A DNA stretch of 64,000 nt from Chelydra serpentina (taxonomy: Eukaryota; Chordata; Testudines; Chelydridae), in the NCBI GenBank assembly GCA_037349315.1, contig JBAIAC010000059.1:14540501-14604500 (forward strand), given 5' to 3'. The translations under genes were made by a program, and so were the position numbers. Below are positions 62,301-64,000 of this stretch, in pieces. Position 1 is the first letter of the stretch; the number at the start of each line of letters is the position of its first letter. The notes under the pieces are model-generated. The model was given only the letters and a program-made list of their open reading frames with translations. It was not told where the DNA came from and ran no database searches.

Positions 62301-62476
62301 GGGGAAGCACCATGCTTTTGCCCAAAGATTGGCATTTACCAAAAACTGTTTTGTTCTTGTTTTAGAATGTGACCCATCCAAGTGTGAACCAGTGGAGCAG
62401 AGTCAGAACTGCCGAGAAGACCAAACTCTGATTGCTGCTCGTGTGGAGGGGACCTGCTGCATATCTTATATATGTG
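6043..62476 (+). CDS. OTOG: Otogelin (internal 23 exons; gene partial at both ends)
   Basis: This is a secreted gel-forming glycoprotein related to mucins and von Willebrand factor. In the family, otogelin is a non-collagenous component of the acellular inner-ear gels, and its loss causes recessive deafness in humans. The sequence shows 23 exons with GT-AG borders and compatible phases throughout. Domains in order are E'/TIL end, VWD D3, C8, AbfB, TIL/E, a roughly 1,330-residue Ser/Thr-rich region, VWD D4, C8, TIL and several VWC-like modules. The AbfB module restricts the choice to otogelin or otogelin-like (OTOGL). The long mucin region favours OTOG, because OTOGL is about 570 residues shorter in humans and, as I recall, lacks that region. 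I see no frameshift or stop in the joined frame, so the gene looks intact. The 5' exons (D1-D2) and 3' exons (remaining VWC, CTCK) lie outside the window. No promoter or poly(A) site is visible. Confidence 0.86.
7779..7917 (+). CDS. OTOG: Otogelin exon w2: E' end and start of VWD domain D3
   Basis: The first base completes the Cys codon left by w1, and the exon ends in phase 0 at GTGAGA. It encodes [20 protein letters not shown], then [20 protein letters not shown], then CKVHLVK. The C-x-V-x-GD-x-H-Y-x-TFDG motif marks the N-terminal edge of a von Willebrand type D domain. The C-x-C-x-x-G-x-F-x-C segment before it is the end of the VWC-like E' module. Confidence 0.95.
7918..9913 (+). other. 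Intron w2-w3
   Basis: Apart from the hAT-like element at 9114-9559, I see only AT-rich unique sequence and no exon-like segment. Confidence 0.7.
9114..9559. mobile_element. GC-rich hAT-like element with internal TTTAAA palindromes
   Basis: 446 bp. Termini CAGTAGCGTAGGCAG and CCAGCTACGCTACTG are inverted repeats. Flanks TGTGTAGG (9106-9113) and TGTGCAGG (9560-9567) form an 8-bp duplication with one mismatch. The interior consists of GC-rich units with GCGCTTTAAAGGGCC-like centres, each followed by an inverted partner (for example GGGCCCTTTAAAGCGCC). The composition contrasts strongly with the intron. Confidence 0.8.
9914..10048 (+). CDS. OTOG: Otogelin exon w3: VWD D3, middle part
   Basis: A 45-codon phase 0-0 exon between CTGCAG and GTAAGT. 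It begins [20 protein letters not shown] and contains the paired cysteines (VNC, IIC) followed by [21 protein letters not shown]. This matches the beta-strand core of VWD, in which the V-x-C-x-x-x-x-x-x-C segment precedes hydrophobic strands. Confidence 0.92.
10049..11901 (+). other. Intron w3-w4
   Basis: It holds a CR1-like 3' tail followed by a palindromic repeat (about 10208-10345), another palindromic short repeat near 11415-11530, and otherwise unique AT-rich DNA. Confidence 0.65.
10208..10345 (+). repeat. CR1-like 3' tail plus palindromic repeat
   Basis: 10222-10290 resembles the CR1 3' end (CCCTGTGTTATGC ... AGGTCAGACT ... AAAATCTATG). The adjoining GGGTGAAAGCCTGGCCCC with TTTAAGTCAATGG is a half of a common reptilian palindromic repeat. 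Confidence 0.5.
11902..12048 (+). CDS. OTOG: Otogelin exon w4: VWD D3, middle part
   Basis: A 49-codon phase 0-0 exon between TTGAACAG and GTAAGC. It encodes [20 protein letters not shown], then [22 protein letters not shown]. The V-x-W-D-x-x-x-x-I-x-I pattern is the conserved late strand of VWD domains, which precedes the G-x-x-x-GLCGN segment supplied by the next exon. Confidence 0.92.
12317..12436 (+). CDS. OTOG: Otogelin exon w5: VWD D3 C-terminus (GLCGNF)
   Basis: A 40-codon phase 0-0 exon, acceptor TTTTTTTTAG and donor GTAAAT. It carries the hallmark [11 protein letters not shown] and ends [10 protein letters not shown], the usual end of a VWD domain (efg-x-sW). The segment between them, [14 protein letters not shown], corresponds to the N-x-x-D-D-F-x-T stretch of the family, with acidic residues partly replaced. 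Confidence 0.94.
12963..13160 (+). mobile_element. tRNA-derived SINE (turtle Cry-type), copy 1 of a tandem pair
   Basis: The head carries an RNA polymerase III A box (ATAGCTCAGTGG) and B box (GAGTTCAATCC) at tRNA spacing. A tRNA-unrelated body follows (GGACAGTACTTGGTCCTGC, CAAGGTCTTTCCAG), ending GGCATATCTCC. I recognise it as the tRNA-Lys-derived Cry SINE of cryptodiran turtles. It is a retroposon and not a functional tRNA gene. Confidence 0.85.
13168..13365 (+). mobile_element. tRNA-derived SINE (turtle Cry-type), copy 2 of a tandem pair
   Basis: Same orientation, A/B boxes and 3' end as copy 1, starting about 7 bases after it. A few substitutions and a short indel (GCAAAATAAATCTG versus GCAAAAATCTG) separate them. 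The sequence after this copy (ATTTTAAAAAAAAA) resembles the one before copy 1 (TTTTTAAAATAAAAAAA). The pair may therefore share one target duplication. Confidence 0.85.
13786..13902 (+). CDS. OTOG: Otogelin exon w6: C8 domain, first half
   Basis: A 39-codon phase 0-0 exon. It encodes [20 protein letters not shown], then [19 protein letters not shown]. The C-x-x-L-x-x-x-x-F-x-x-CH pattern is the N-terminal half of the C8 domain that follows VWD in vWF, gel-forming mucins, tectorins and otogelins. Confidence 0.93.
13903..15559 (+). other. Intron w6-w7
   Basis: It holds the compound microsatellite at 14306-14497 and a weak palindromic repeat near 14130. The remainder is unique AT-rich DNA. Confidence 0.65.
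14306..14497. repeat. Compound microsatellite (TAAG/TAAA)n-(TA)n
   Basis: About 120 bp of GTAA and ATAA tetranucleotides (14306-14425) pass directly into 72 bp of TA dinucleotides (14426-14497). ORFs on the minus strand here are repeat translations (YI repeats) and not genes. Confidence 0.97.
15560..15716 (+). CDS. OTOG: Otogelin exon w7: C8 domain, second half
   Basis: Phase 0 start, phase 1 end (TGT C|GTAAGT). It encodes [20 protein letters not shown], then the double Cys pairs ECFCTS, then [18 protein letters not shown] and RVC. Both C-x-x-D-x-C and AYA-x-x-C-x-x-x-G-V-x-x-x-WR are diagnostic of C8. The terminal WRSPRVC joins w8 to give VCPYDCEYFN, the first cysteines of what would normally be a TIL module. 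Confidence 0.95.
15717..16945 (+). other. Intron w7-w8
   Basis: The open frame of exon w7 runs 227 bases past the donor without being coding. A MIR-like fragment lies near 16500-16615. Nothing else is recognisable. Confidence 0.65.
16500..16615 (+). mobile_element. MIR-like SINE fragment
   Basis: GGGAGGCACAGAGAGATTATGTGA followed by AGCCTAAGGTTGCACAGGG matches the MIR core phrase order (GAGGCACAGAGAG ... AGTGACTTGCCCAAGGTCACACAG). Old and diverged. Confidence 0.5.
16946..16972 (+). CDS. OTOG: Otogelin exon w8: 27-nt microexon
   Basis: Only 27 bases: two bases completing Pro, eight full codons (YDCEYFNK) and one base G. It has a strong polypyrimidine tract and TTTTTTTAG acceptor and a GTAAGT donor. 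Phases match w7 and w9, and the joined text [18 protein letters not shown] reads straight into the AbfB module. It is far below ORF-length cut-offs and is easily missed by gene prediction. Confidence 0.85.
18645..19540 (+). mobile_element. CR1-like LINE 3' UTR, interrupted by a later insertion
   Basis: The left part (18690-18890) has AAGTGAAGGTTTAAAGGGCA, ATCACAGTCTATAAGTACC and CAATGAGGG. The right part (19330-19540) continues with AACCATTGGAACAATTTACC, TCACTGG, GGTTCCTTCTGGCTTTATAA and ends GATTCTATA, the short motif typical of CR1 3' ends. About 440 bp of unrelated sequence separates the two parts. Confidence 0.75.
18893..19329. mobile_element. AT-rich insertion within the CR1 copy
   Basis: It starts CTAGAGCTGGGCAAAATTTT and interrupts the CR1 phrase between GGGTAGTTAA and AACCATTGG. 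The interior is rich in TTTCA/TGAAA words with inverted symmetry. It is probably a MITE. Termini are approximate and no clean target duplication is visible. Confidence 0.5.
19545..19724 (-). mobile_element. tRNA-derived SINE (turtle Cry-type), reverse orientation
   Basis: The reverse complement reads GGGGGGATGGCTCAGTGG (A box) and GAGTTCAATCC (B box), then the same body as the 12963 and 13168 copies. Flanks ATTCTATA (19533-19540) and ATTCTAAT (19725-19732) suggest a target duplication. It sits at the very 3' end of the CR1 copy. Confidence 0.85.
19748..19875. mobile_element. Palindromic MITE with CTAGGGTGACCAGA termini
   Basis: 128 bp. CTAGGGTGACCAGATGTCC at the left is mirrored by GTCTGGTCACCCTAG at the right. 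Flanks are ATGTAG on both sides (19742-19747 and 19876-19881). The family is widespread in turtles as I recall. The superfamily cannot be fixed from a 6-bp duplication. Confidence 0.8.
20815..20940 (+). repeat. Dispersed repeat, copy A
   Basis: It contains AGATGGGTGAGGTACTATCT, TTTATTGGACCAATTTCTGT and CTCTTCTTGAGCTCTGAGAA. The same order of words is present at 29990-30110, so it is a multi-copy family. Superfamily not assigned. Confidence 0.7.
21806..21900 (-). mobile_element. CR1-like LINE 3' fragment
   Basis: CATAGATTCTAAGGCCTGAAG, then GTCTAGCCTCCTGCA, is the reverse complement of the CR1 3' terminal phrase (compare 48120). Confidence 0.5.
22276..22443 (+). CDS. OTOG: Otogelin exon w9: AbfB-like module, first part
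   Basis: A 168-nt phase 1-1 exon (acceptor CTCAACAG, donor GTAAAG). It encodes [20 protein letters not shown], then [20 protein letters not shown] and [15 protein letters not shown]. It leads into the alpha-L-arabinofuranosidase-B-like fold found in otogelin and otogelin-like. In this family the fold is a structural or carbohydrate-binding module and not a known enzyme. It replaces the TIL module expected after C8. Confidence 0.9.
22444..24671 (+). other. Intron w9-w10
   Basis: A (TA)n tract lies at 23571-23598 and palindromic repeat halves near 24410-24640. Otherwise nothing is recognised. Confidence 0.6.
23571..23598. repeat. (TA)n microsatellite
   Basis: Uninterrupted AT dinucleotides passing into GTGTGT. 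Confidence 0.95.
24672..24950 (+). CDS. OTOG: Otogelin exon w10: AbfB-like module, main part
   Basis: A 279-nt phase 1-1 exon. It encodes [20 protein letters not shown], with later segments [37 protein letters not shown] and [11 protein letters not shown]. Two repeats of the pattern V/S-S-F-E-S/T-x-x-x-P-x-x-F-x-x, each followed by an F-x-x-x-S/T-x-F/L strand, are the signature of the beta-trefoil AbfB domain. One N-glycosylation sequon (NRS) is visible. Because the exon is symmetrical, skipping it would keep the frame. Confidence 0.94.
25025..25215. repeat. Palindromic short interspersed repeat
   Basis: The words GGCCACATTCTGCCCTCC, TTTACACTGGTATAACTGAG, TTAATGGAGTTACACTTG and AACCAGTGTAAGTAAG form an imperfect foldback typical of a common reptilian MITE family. 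Borders are approximate. Confidence 0.5.
25459..25550. mobile_element. Short foldback MITE with GGGCCTGATTTT termini
   Basis: 92 bp. The left end GGGCCTGATTTTCTGA is the inverse of the right end TAAAAATCAGGCCC. AAT is found on both sides (possible 3-bp duplication). Confidence 0.7.
26370..26650. repeat. Purine-rich (GA) tract
   Basis: A long run of G and A on the plus strand (GAGAGTGAGACAGGAAGAAG and similar). Simple-sequence-derived. The minus-strand ORF here is Ser/Phe/Leu-rich noise. Confidence 0.75.
27050..27400 (+). pseudogene. LINE ORF2 fragment (reverse-transcriptase C-terminal region)
   Basis: A 113-codon frame contains [20 protein letters not shown], then [12 protein letters not shown]. 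This fits the conserved RIxFKIxxLxFKAxHGxxPxYLxDLL segment that follows the reverse transcriptase domain in L2/CR1-like non-LTR elements. The upstream reading ([19 protein letters not shown]) has the expected position of the NAAARLLT motif but is decayed. It is a dead fragment. Confidence 0.7.
27600..28950. other. Repeat-poor intronic block, candidate conserved non-coding element
   Basis: About 1.3 kb within the large intron in which I recognise no transposon, no microsatellite and no coding signal. It contains homeobox- and TALE-like words (TGACAG, TAATGC, ATTAATGC) and an E-box CAGCTG near 28130. The densest part is about 28040-28460. Conservation is an inference from composition and lack of repeats and has not been tested. 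Confidence 0.35.
29545..29640 (+). mobile_element. MIR SINE fragment
   Basis: CTCGTTTTACTGATGAGGGA, GAGGCACAGAGAATTTAAGT and GACTTGTCTAAGCTCACAAG follow the MIR core in order. Confidence 0.75.
29990..30110 (+). repeat. Dispersed repeat, copy B
   Basis: GAGATGGGTGAAGTATTATC, TTTTATTGGACCAACTTCTG, TTGGTGAAAGAGGCAAGCTT and TCTTCTTCAGATCTGGGAAA match copy A at 20815-20940 at most positions. Confidence 0.75.
31700..32098. mobile_element. AT-rich DNA element with GATTAAT foldback end
   Basis: The right end (31995-32098) is built of GCGATTAATCATGATTAAT, CACGATTAATT and AACTGTGATTAATGACAGCCC. This is the signature of a hAT-like element end with GGGCTGTCA terminus on the minus strand. The left boundary is uncertain. 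Confidence 0.55.
33238..33539. mobile_element. CpG-rich MITE with ATCGAT palindromes
   Basis: 302 bp. The left end CTAAGGCTATGTTTACACTA is the inverse of the right end TAGTGTGGACCAGCCCTTAG. The interior carries nested inverted pairs (GGGATCGATTTATCG with CGATAAATCGATCCC; GAAATCGATCTAAGATA with TATCTTAGATCGATC). It is far richer in CpG than the surrounding intron. No unambiguous target duplication is seen outside the termini. Confidence 0.8.
34308..34622. mobile_element. hAT-like element with GGTTC termini, carrying an inner inverted-repeat segment
   Basis: It starts AGCTGGGGTTCGCAACC and ends CCCCAGGGAACCAC. Flanks TCACCTAG (34300-34307) and TCATCTAA (34623-34630) agree at 6 of 8 positions. 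Inside, 34410-34598 begins CAGGGCCAGTGTTAG and ends CTAATATCGGCCCTG, an inverted pair. The inner part may be an older nested element or part of the family. Confidence 0.55.
35045..35180 (+). repeat. Dispersed repeat with GCTTTCGTGGGTT core
   Basis: GTAGTAGCCGTGTTAGTCTG, ACTTGTAGCACCTTAGAGAC, TAACAAATTTATTTCAGCAT, AAGCTTTCGTGGGTTAG and CTTCATCGGACGCATAGA. I recognise the phrase as an abundant turtle repeat. The superfamily is not assigned from the sequence alone. Confidence 0.6.
35724..36245. mobile_element. GC-rich hAT-like element with perfect 8-bp TSD
   Basis: 522 bp. The left end CAGGGCTGGCTCCAGGC and right end TTAGAGCCACCCCTG form an inverted repeat. CTCATCAG is directly repeated on both sides (35716-35723, 36246-36253). 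The interior has tandem GCGCTCCGGCCGGGGAGAGC-like units and G/T homopolymers. The overlapping 97-224 aa ORFs on both strands result from GC-rich repeats and are not genes. Confidence 0.9.
36691..36935. mobile_element. GC-rich hAT-like element, relative of 2592-2891
   Basis: 245 bp. It starts CAGGGCCGGCGCTACCATTA and ends GCTGGCATTGCCCTTG. Flanks CTTTCACC (36683-36690) and CTTCCACC (36936-36943) differ at one base. It shares the TCGCCTAGGGTGCCAGGATT core and the GGCGGCAAAAAAGCTGG end with the copy at 2592-2891. Confidence 0.8.
37735..37890. mobile_element. Short MITE with CAGTGCTAAGTTTG termini
   Basis: 156 bp. The left end CAGTGCTAAGTTTGTAATG is mirrored by CACAAATTAAACACTG. The interior has a GAGGTGCCGGGGCTCAGCC unit. 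No clear target duplication. Confidence 0.65.
39221..39338 (+). CDS. OTOG: Otogelin exon w11: Cys-rich TIL-type module, first part
   Basis: Starts in phase 1 after the longest intron (14.3 kb) and ends in phase 2. It encodes [20 protein letters not shown], then [27 protein letters not shown] is the segment found before the mucin domains of gel-forming mucins and otogelin. Confidence 0.93.
39339..39978 (+). other. Intron w11-w12
   Basis: 640 bases, unique AT-rich sequence. Nothing recognised. Confidence 0.7.
39979..40058 (+). CDS. OTOG: Otogelin exon w12: TIL module, second part
   Basis: An 80-nt exon, acceptor CCCTTTTAG, donor GTATGT inside the final Cys codon. It encodes [20 protein letters not shown], then CVYFED(C). 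The pattern VEGC-x-P-x-CP, L-DE-x-T-x-x-CV-x-x-EDC is a typical TIL module ending. The codon is completed by the first two bases of the mucin exon. Confidence 0.93.
40059..40567 (+). other. Intron w12-w13
   Basis: 509 bases. A palindromic repeat half (GAATTTTCAAAAGTGGGTTTTC, 40140-40275) and an otherwise plain intron with a TTTTTGTCTGGTTTTAG acceptor. Confidence 0.7.
40568..44589 (+). CDS. OTOG: Otogelin exon w13: giant Ser/Thr-rich mucin exon
   Basis: One 4,022-nt exon: two bases completing Cys, then 1,340 codons. It is dominated by Thr, Ser, Pro, Lys, Glu and Ala and has no internal cysteine between EDC at its start and LQTCV at its end. Short Thr/Ser runs occur throughout, for example TTTTSP and [11 protein letters not shown] count about 14 N-glycosylation sequons (NxS/T). 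Such PTS domains are heavily O-glycosylated and hydrated, and act as extended spacers in the gel. The open frame continues 14 codons past the donor (GTA|GTGAGT) to a stop at 44629-44631. I place the end at 44589 because the next exon starts in phase 0 and the joined TCVPITENEC is the expected cysteine context. Long antisense ORFs here are compositional shadows. Confidence 0.92.
44590..45292 (+). other. Intron w13-w14
   Basis: 703 bases after the mucin exon. The mucin frame stays open for 14 codons to the stop at 44629-44631. A palindromic repeat half (CTGAAAATCAGGCCT) lies at about 45120-45210. No AATAAA signal follows the stop closely. Confidence 0.7.
45293..45461 (+). CDS. OTOG: Otogelin exon w14: Cys-rich linker before D4
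   Basis: Phase 0 start, phase 1 end. It encodes [20 protein letters not shown], then [20 protein letters not shown] and [16 protein letters not shown]. The C-x-x-x-x-C, CC-x-x-W-x-C arrangement is a VWC-like module that precedes D4 in mucins (the CCxxWEC motif). There are two N-glycosylation sequons (NKS, NAT). Confidence 0.92.
45462..46243 (+). other. Intron w14-w15
   Basis: 782 bases without a recognisable element. Polypyrimidine-rich acceptor. Confidence 0.65.
46244..46389 (+). CDS. OTOG: Otogelin exon w15: start of VWD domain D4
   Basis: Two bases complete a Cys codon, then 48 codons follow, ending phase 0 at GTAACT. It encodes [20 protein letters not shown], then [20 protein letters not shown] and [10 protein letters not shown]-x-x-F-x-D-x-x-x-x-TFDGN is the N-terminal VWD signature, degenerate compared with D3. 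The GDPH motif is replaced by FSDLS, as is common in D4. Confidence 0.93.
46390..47943 (+). other. Intron w15-w16
   Basis: A MIR-like fragment near 46645-46700 and a long CR1-like segment on the minus strand (47020-47660). Confidence 0.65.
47020..47660 (-). mobile_element. CR1-like LINE 3' region
   Basis: ATAGGAATTGCCAGACTGGA, TCAGACCAGCAGTCCATCTA, GTCCAGTATC and later CAATGAGTTCCAGTGGC, CTTTCCCCCTCATATTTGTG are in the order of the reverse complement of a CR1 3' untranslated region as known from birds and turtles. Confidence 0.65.
47944..48033 (+). CDS. OTOG: Otogelin exon w16: VWD D4, middle part
   Basis: A 30-codon phase 0-0 exon (TCTCTGCAG, GTAAGT). It encodes [20 protein letters not shown], then [10 protein letters not shown]. 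It supplies a conserved Cys and the hydrophobic strand I-I-I-D. It has two N-glycosylation sequons (NLT, twice). Confidence 0.9.
48034..49616 (+). other. Intron w16-w17
   Basis: It holds a CR1-like fragment (48115-48510, minus) and AT-rich unique DNA. Confidence 0.65.
48115..48510 (-). mobile_element. CR1-like LINE 3' region
   Basis: GAATCAGAGATTTTAAGGCC, GATCTAGTCTGACC, ACATCCAATCTTGATTT, AATCCACCACTATCCTTGG and CTTATTTCCAGTCTGAATG mirror the sense-strand CR1 phrases at 18830 and 19331-19400. Confidence 0.7.
49617..49800 (+). CDS. OTOG: Otogelin exon w17: VWD D4, strands to GLCG
   Basis: Phase 0 start, phase 1 end. It encodes [20 protein letters not shown], then [20 protein letters not shown] and a C-terminal ALGLCG shared with w18. 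The I-x-I-x-W pattern and the GLCG motif are typical of VWD domains. Confidence 0.93.
49801..52868 (+). other. Intron w17-w18
   Basis: 3.1 kb. It holds the TG/TA microsatellite at 50324-50440. The short ORFs at 50.9-52.0 kb have no recognisable content. Confidence 0.65.
50324..50440. repeat. Compound (TG)n-(TA)n microsatellite
   Basis: TGTG and TATA blocks alternate, with a pure (TA) run of about 36 bp. The derived ORF (IYIYIY) is not a gene. Confidence 0.96.
52869..53089 (+). CDS. OTOG: Otogelin exon w18: VWD D4 end and start of C8
   Basis: Two bases complete the Gly of GLCG, then 73 codons follow, ending phase 0 at GTACGT. It encodes [20 protein letters not shown], then [19 protein letters not shown], then [19 protein letters not shown] and SSCHPY. 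F-I-D-S-W closes the VWD domain, and the C-x-x-C ... F-x-x-CH cysteines start the C8 domain. Confidence 0.93.
53090..55048 (+). other. Intron w18-w19
   Basis: It holds a foldback repeat at 53823-53958 and a further palindromic half near 54140-54240. Otherwise unique. Confidence 0.65.
53823..53958. mobile_element. Foldback MITE with GGTAAAATTTTC termini
   Basis: GGTAAAATTTTCCCAGT at the left is the inverse of TTTGAAAATGTTACC at the right. Inner CCCATTTTCAAAACC pairs with GTGAAAATGGGAC, and AGGAGCCTAAGTCC pairs with GAGACTTAG. Confidence 0.65.
55049..55187 (+). CDS. OTOG: Otogelin exon w19: C8 domain after D4
   Basis: Phase 0 start, phase 1 end (TGC T|GTAAGT). It encodes [20 protein letters not shown], then [20 protein letters not shown] and RNSDYC. 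V-x-P-x-x-F-C-x-x-W-V-x-D and AAY-x-x-x-C ... I-x-I-x-W-R are the second half of a C8 domain. Confidence 0.93.
56897..58262. mobile_element. Solo LTR of an endogenous retroelement, 5-bp TSD
   Basis: It begins TGTGACGTTCCCCTC and ends GTACAGAGTGTCACA, the TG...CA boundaries of an LTR with a short inverted end. The 5-bp direct repeat CACAG flanks both ends (56892-56896, 58263-58267). There is no internal coding region on either side, so it is a solo LTR left by recombination. An AATAAA motif (57526) and TATATAA (57151) on the plus strand are compatible with plus orientation but do not prove it. It is interrupted by a MITE at about 57190-57475. Confidence 0.75.
57190..57475. mobile_element. Long-TIR MITE nested in the LTR
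   Basis: The left arm GTTCTTCGAGAGATGTTCC, TGTGGGTGCTCCACTT is the inverse of the right arm GTGGAGCACCCACAAGGACA, CTCATCTCGAAGAAC. The arms extend over 40 bp and the centre is GC-rich. Exact outer borders are not fixed. Confidence 0.8.
59218..59412 (+). CDS. OTOG: Otogelin exon w20: TIL module after D4-C8
   Basis: A 195-nt phase 1-1 exon. It encodes [20 protein letters not shown], then [40 protein letters not shown] and EEKC. The 10-cysteine pattern FPC, Y-x-x-C-x-x-x-[17 protein letters not shown]-x-x-x-C is a complete TIL (trypsin-inhibitor-like) module in a single exon. Confidence 0.93.
59413..60304 (+). other. Intron w20-w21
   Basis: 892 bases. Short overlapping ORFs but no recognisable element. 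Confidence 0.6.
60305..60517 (+). CDS. OTOG: Otogelin exon w21: VWC-like module
   Basis: A 213-nt phase 1-1 exon. It encodes [20 protein letters not shown], then [20 protein letters not shown], then [20 protein letters not shown] and KIC. The W-x-x-x-x-x-x-CC-x-x-x-C, C-x-x-x-G-E and CC-x-x-x-x-C pattern is VWC-like. There are two sequons (NET, NCS). The frame is open upstream of the acceptor, so the true start is set by TTTAG at 60304 and the phase of w20. Confidence 0.92.
60518..61276 (+). other. Intron w21-w22
   Basis: 759 bases, AT-rich. Nothing recognised. Confidence 0.65.
61277..61381 (+). CDS. OTOG: Otogelin exon w22: VWC-like module
   Basis: A 105-nt phase 1-1 exon. It encodes [20 protein letters not shown], then [14 protein letters not shown], ending at a GTAGGT donor. 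It is a short CC-x-x-x-x-C VWC-type module as found in series in the C-terminal part of vWF, gel-forming mucins and otogelin. There are two sequons (NQS, NYT). Confidence 0.92.
61382..62365 (+). other. Intron w22-w23
   Basis: 984 bases. The less AT-rich part at 61640-62060 has repeat-like character but I cannot name it. Confidence 0.6.
62366..62476 (+). CDS. OTOG: Otogelin exon w23: VWC-like module (last exon in window)
   Basis: A 111-nt phase 1-1 exon, donor GTATGA. It encodes [20 protein letters not shown], then [16 protein letters not shown]. The pattern is the same CC-x-x-x-x-C module as w22. It ends in phase 1, so the gene must continue beyond 64000. The C-terminal cystine knot has not been reached. 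Confidence 0.92.
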
Positions 62477-62769
62477 GTATGACGTCTTCACTTAATGCGA
62501 CTGTGCATGTTAGCATATAGGCAAGGATAACTGGATAATCGCTTATCATTTAAGGCCGCAGTGGGGCACCCAGCACAGCTGTGTAAAGCCCAGACGCCAT
62601 TTAAAACCTGTTTGTTGTGTGTATGGGACAAGGGAAATGGCAGACACCATCCCATGTGGGGTTTTGGGGGGAGCTGCACAGCAGCCCTGCATGATGTTGT
62701 AGCAGAGCTGGGGATTCCATGGAAGGGGGAGTGAGGACTGGACCAGTGGGGACCATGCATAGTGTAGGT

Positions 62770-63266
62770 CAGCGACACTCAAACTATGGGGGGAGTAAGC
62801 AGTGTGCTTTTTTTTTTTTTAAATAAGAACTCTGGCTGTCAGCCCTGGGTGGCTGGGGCTCATGCAGAAGGGCAGTGCACACCTGTGAGGAAGGGATAAA
62901 GGGGACAGCTGGAGCCCCACTGCCTAGGCTCAGGCTCTCCTTCCCCCCACTCCCTCACCGAGAGGCAGCCTGGGATCAGGCTTCCCCCACCCCAGTTCTT
63001 CACCTGGAGGCGGCAGGGCTCCAGCTGTCAGCCCCAGGGTGGCAGCAGCAGCGCAGAAGTGGCAATGTGGTCCTAAGTCTGCTGTGAAAAGTAATATTGA
63101 TGAATATCACTTTTCACATGGCCACCCTTACTTCTGTGCTGCTGCTGGCGTGGCGCTGCCTTCAGAACTGGGTTGTGGTATATGTACTTGTGGTGGGGGA
63201 GAGGGCACATAAATGACTACAGACACAAAGAAGCGGGGCCTGATCAAATAAGTTTGAGAACTCTTG
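62770..63266. mobile_element. hAT-like element with CTCAAACT termini and 8-bp TSD
   Basis: 497 bp. The left end CAGCGACACTCAAACTATGG pairs with the right end AAGTTTGAGAACTCTTG. Flanks GTGTAGGT (62762-62769) and GTGTAGAT (63267-63274) differ at one base. The termini match the CAGTGTTTCTCAAACT type of Charlie/MER-like hAT elements. The interior holds an inverted pair around GGCAGCAGCAGCGCAGAAGT and ACTTCTGTGCTGCTGCTGGC. Confidence 0.85.
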
Positions 63267-63784
63267 GTGTAGATCAATAATAAAATAACACTCTTGGCAT
63301 CATGCAAGATTTCCACTTGCTGCGGTATAGATCTTTGCCGTACAGCCAATAAAATGTCCTGTATGTGTCCCTCGAGTATACTCTTTGTTTTTGCACTCTA
63401 TTGATTTCAGTGGAGCACAGGGTGAATCTTCCTGGCCCGGTATGCTACATGTAACCTTTAAGGCATTAAAGAAAAACTGTCAAATAGTTGGGGTTTCAGT
63501 AAAGACTTCTACCTGGGACAAACCTTAAGTGCATTTGTCCCAAAGGAATTTTCACTGCTGACAGCTTTCCGTGCTCACTCTGTTAGCATGGAAGCTGTGT
63601 GTTGAGTGTGGAGCTTTCTCCTGCACAGCCTGTTGTCCTTTTGCTTGTGTTTGACGTCATAAATCTTTCAACCAGAAATGCCTGTGATACCAAAAATTCA
63701 GTACTGTGGTTTTGCTACAAGTTCAAGTAAGAGGATACAACAGGTGTCAGGGATAAAGCCTTTTGTTGGGAATCAAAGATGCAG

Positions 63785-64000
63785 TACACCCTCACTATAA
63801 AGCCTTTCACAATTATGAACCTTGGGCTATTGCGAACCTGGTCCCTGGATCTCACCTGGAGCCCCACCACTGCAGCAGGGAGCTGAGAGCTTCTCTGGCC
63901 CCGGGGCTGCTGCGGGGGGCAGAGAGCTGTCTGCTCAGGCTGTGGCCCCAGGGCTGGAGGAGCTCTCAGCTCCTGCTGTGGGGCTTGAGATCAGCTCAGC
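63785..64000. mobile_element. Possible DNA transposon end, cut by the window
   Basis: ACACCCTCACTATAAAGCC and TTGCGAACCTGG precede a GC-rich interior (GGGCTGCTGCGGGGGGCAG). It resembles the start of a CACTATAA-type DNA element. The right part is missing, so it cannot be confirmed. Confidence 0.35.

Larger units (their letters stand above)
62477..64000 (+). other. Intron after exon w23 (window end)
   Basis: It holds the hAT-like element at 62770-63266 and the start of a GC-rich repeat at about 63785-64000. The next coding exon lies beyond the window. Confidence 0.65.

Noticed and set aside
6043..62476. Assignment to OTOGL, MUC5AC/MUC2 or vWF instead of OTOG
   Set aside because: The AbfB module excludes mucins and vWF. 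The 1,340-codon Ser/Thr exon argues against OTOGL. OTOGL is the only serious alternative, and an alignment of D3 and D4 would settle it.
1..64000. Second gene, CRISPR array, operon or bacterial feature
   Set aside because: No other spliced or single-exon gene is supported. The sequence is entirely intragenic vertebrate DNA, and repeats are eukaryotic transposons and microsatellites.

Overview
The window is vertebrate nuclear DNA, probably from a cryptodiran turtle. It has GT-AG introns, an AT-rich intronic background, CR1-type LINE ends, MIR-like SINEs and three copies of a tRNA-derived SINE that I recognise as the turtle Cry family. Many short non-autonomous DNA transposons are also present. 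The turtle assignment rests on recognising repeat families, not on a search.

Everything that can be read as coding belongs to one plus-strand gene. I join 23 internal exons between 6043 and 62476, about 7.19 kb of coding sequence or about 2,396 residues. Every junction keeps the reading frame and every intron is GT-AG. The gene starts upstream of the window and continues past its end. The product is an otogelin-type gel-forming glycoprotein, most likely otogelin (OTOG). Domain order is: end of a TIL/E' module, VWD (D3), C8, an alpha-L-arabinofuranosidase-B-like (AbfB) module in the TIL position, a second Cys-rich TIL/E-type module, a Ser/Thr-rich mucin domain in one 4,022-nt exon, then VWD (D4), C8, TIL and serial VWC-like Cys modules. 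The start codon, signal peptide, D1-D2 and the C-terminal cystine knot are not in the window.

Layout: 1-6042 is upstream intron with old repeats, including a degraded retroelement-like tract. 6043-16972 carries D3, C8 and a 27-nt microexon. 22276-24950 carries the AbfB module. 24951-39220 is a 14.3-kb intron with many transposons and one repeat-poor block that may be a conserved regulatory element. 39221-44589 carries the TIL/E module and the mucin exon. 45293-62476 carries D4 to the VWC-like repeats. The introns hold hAT-like elements with recognisable 8-bp target duplications, a SINE dimer, a solo LTR with a MITE inside it, CR1 fragments and long microsatellites.

The Cys-rich VWD/C8/TIL modules should drive disulfide-linked assembly. 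The cysteine-free Ser/Thr domain supplies an O-glycosylated, water-holding spacer. This matches otogelin's known role in the acellular gels of the inner ear (tectorial membrane, otoconial membranes, cupulae).
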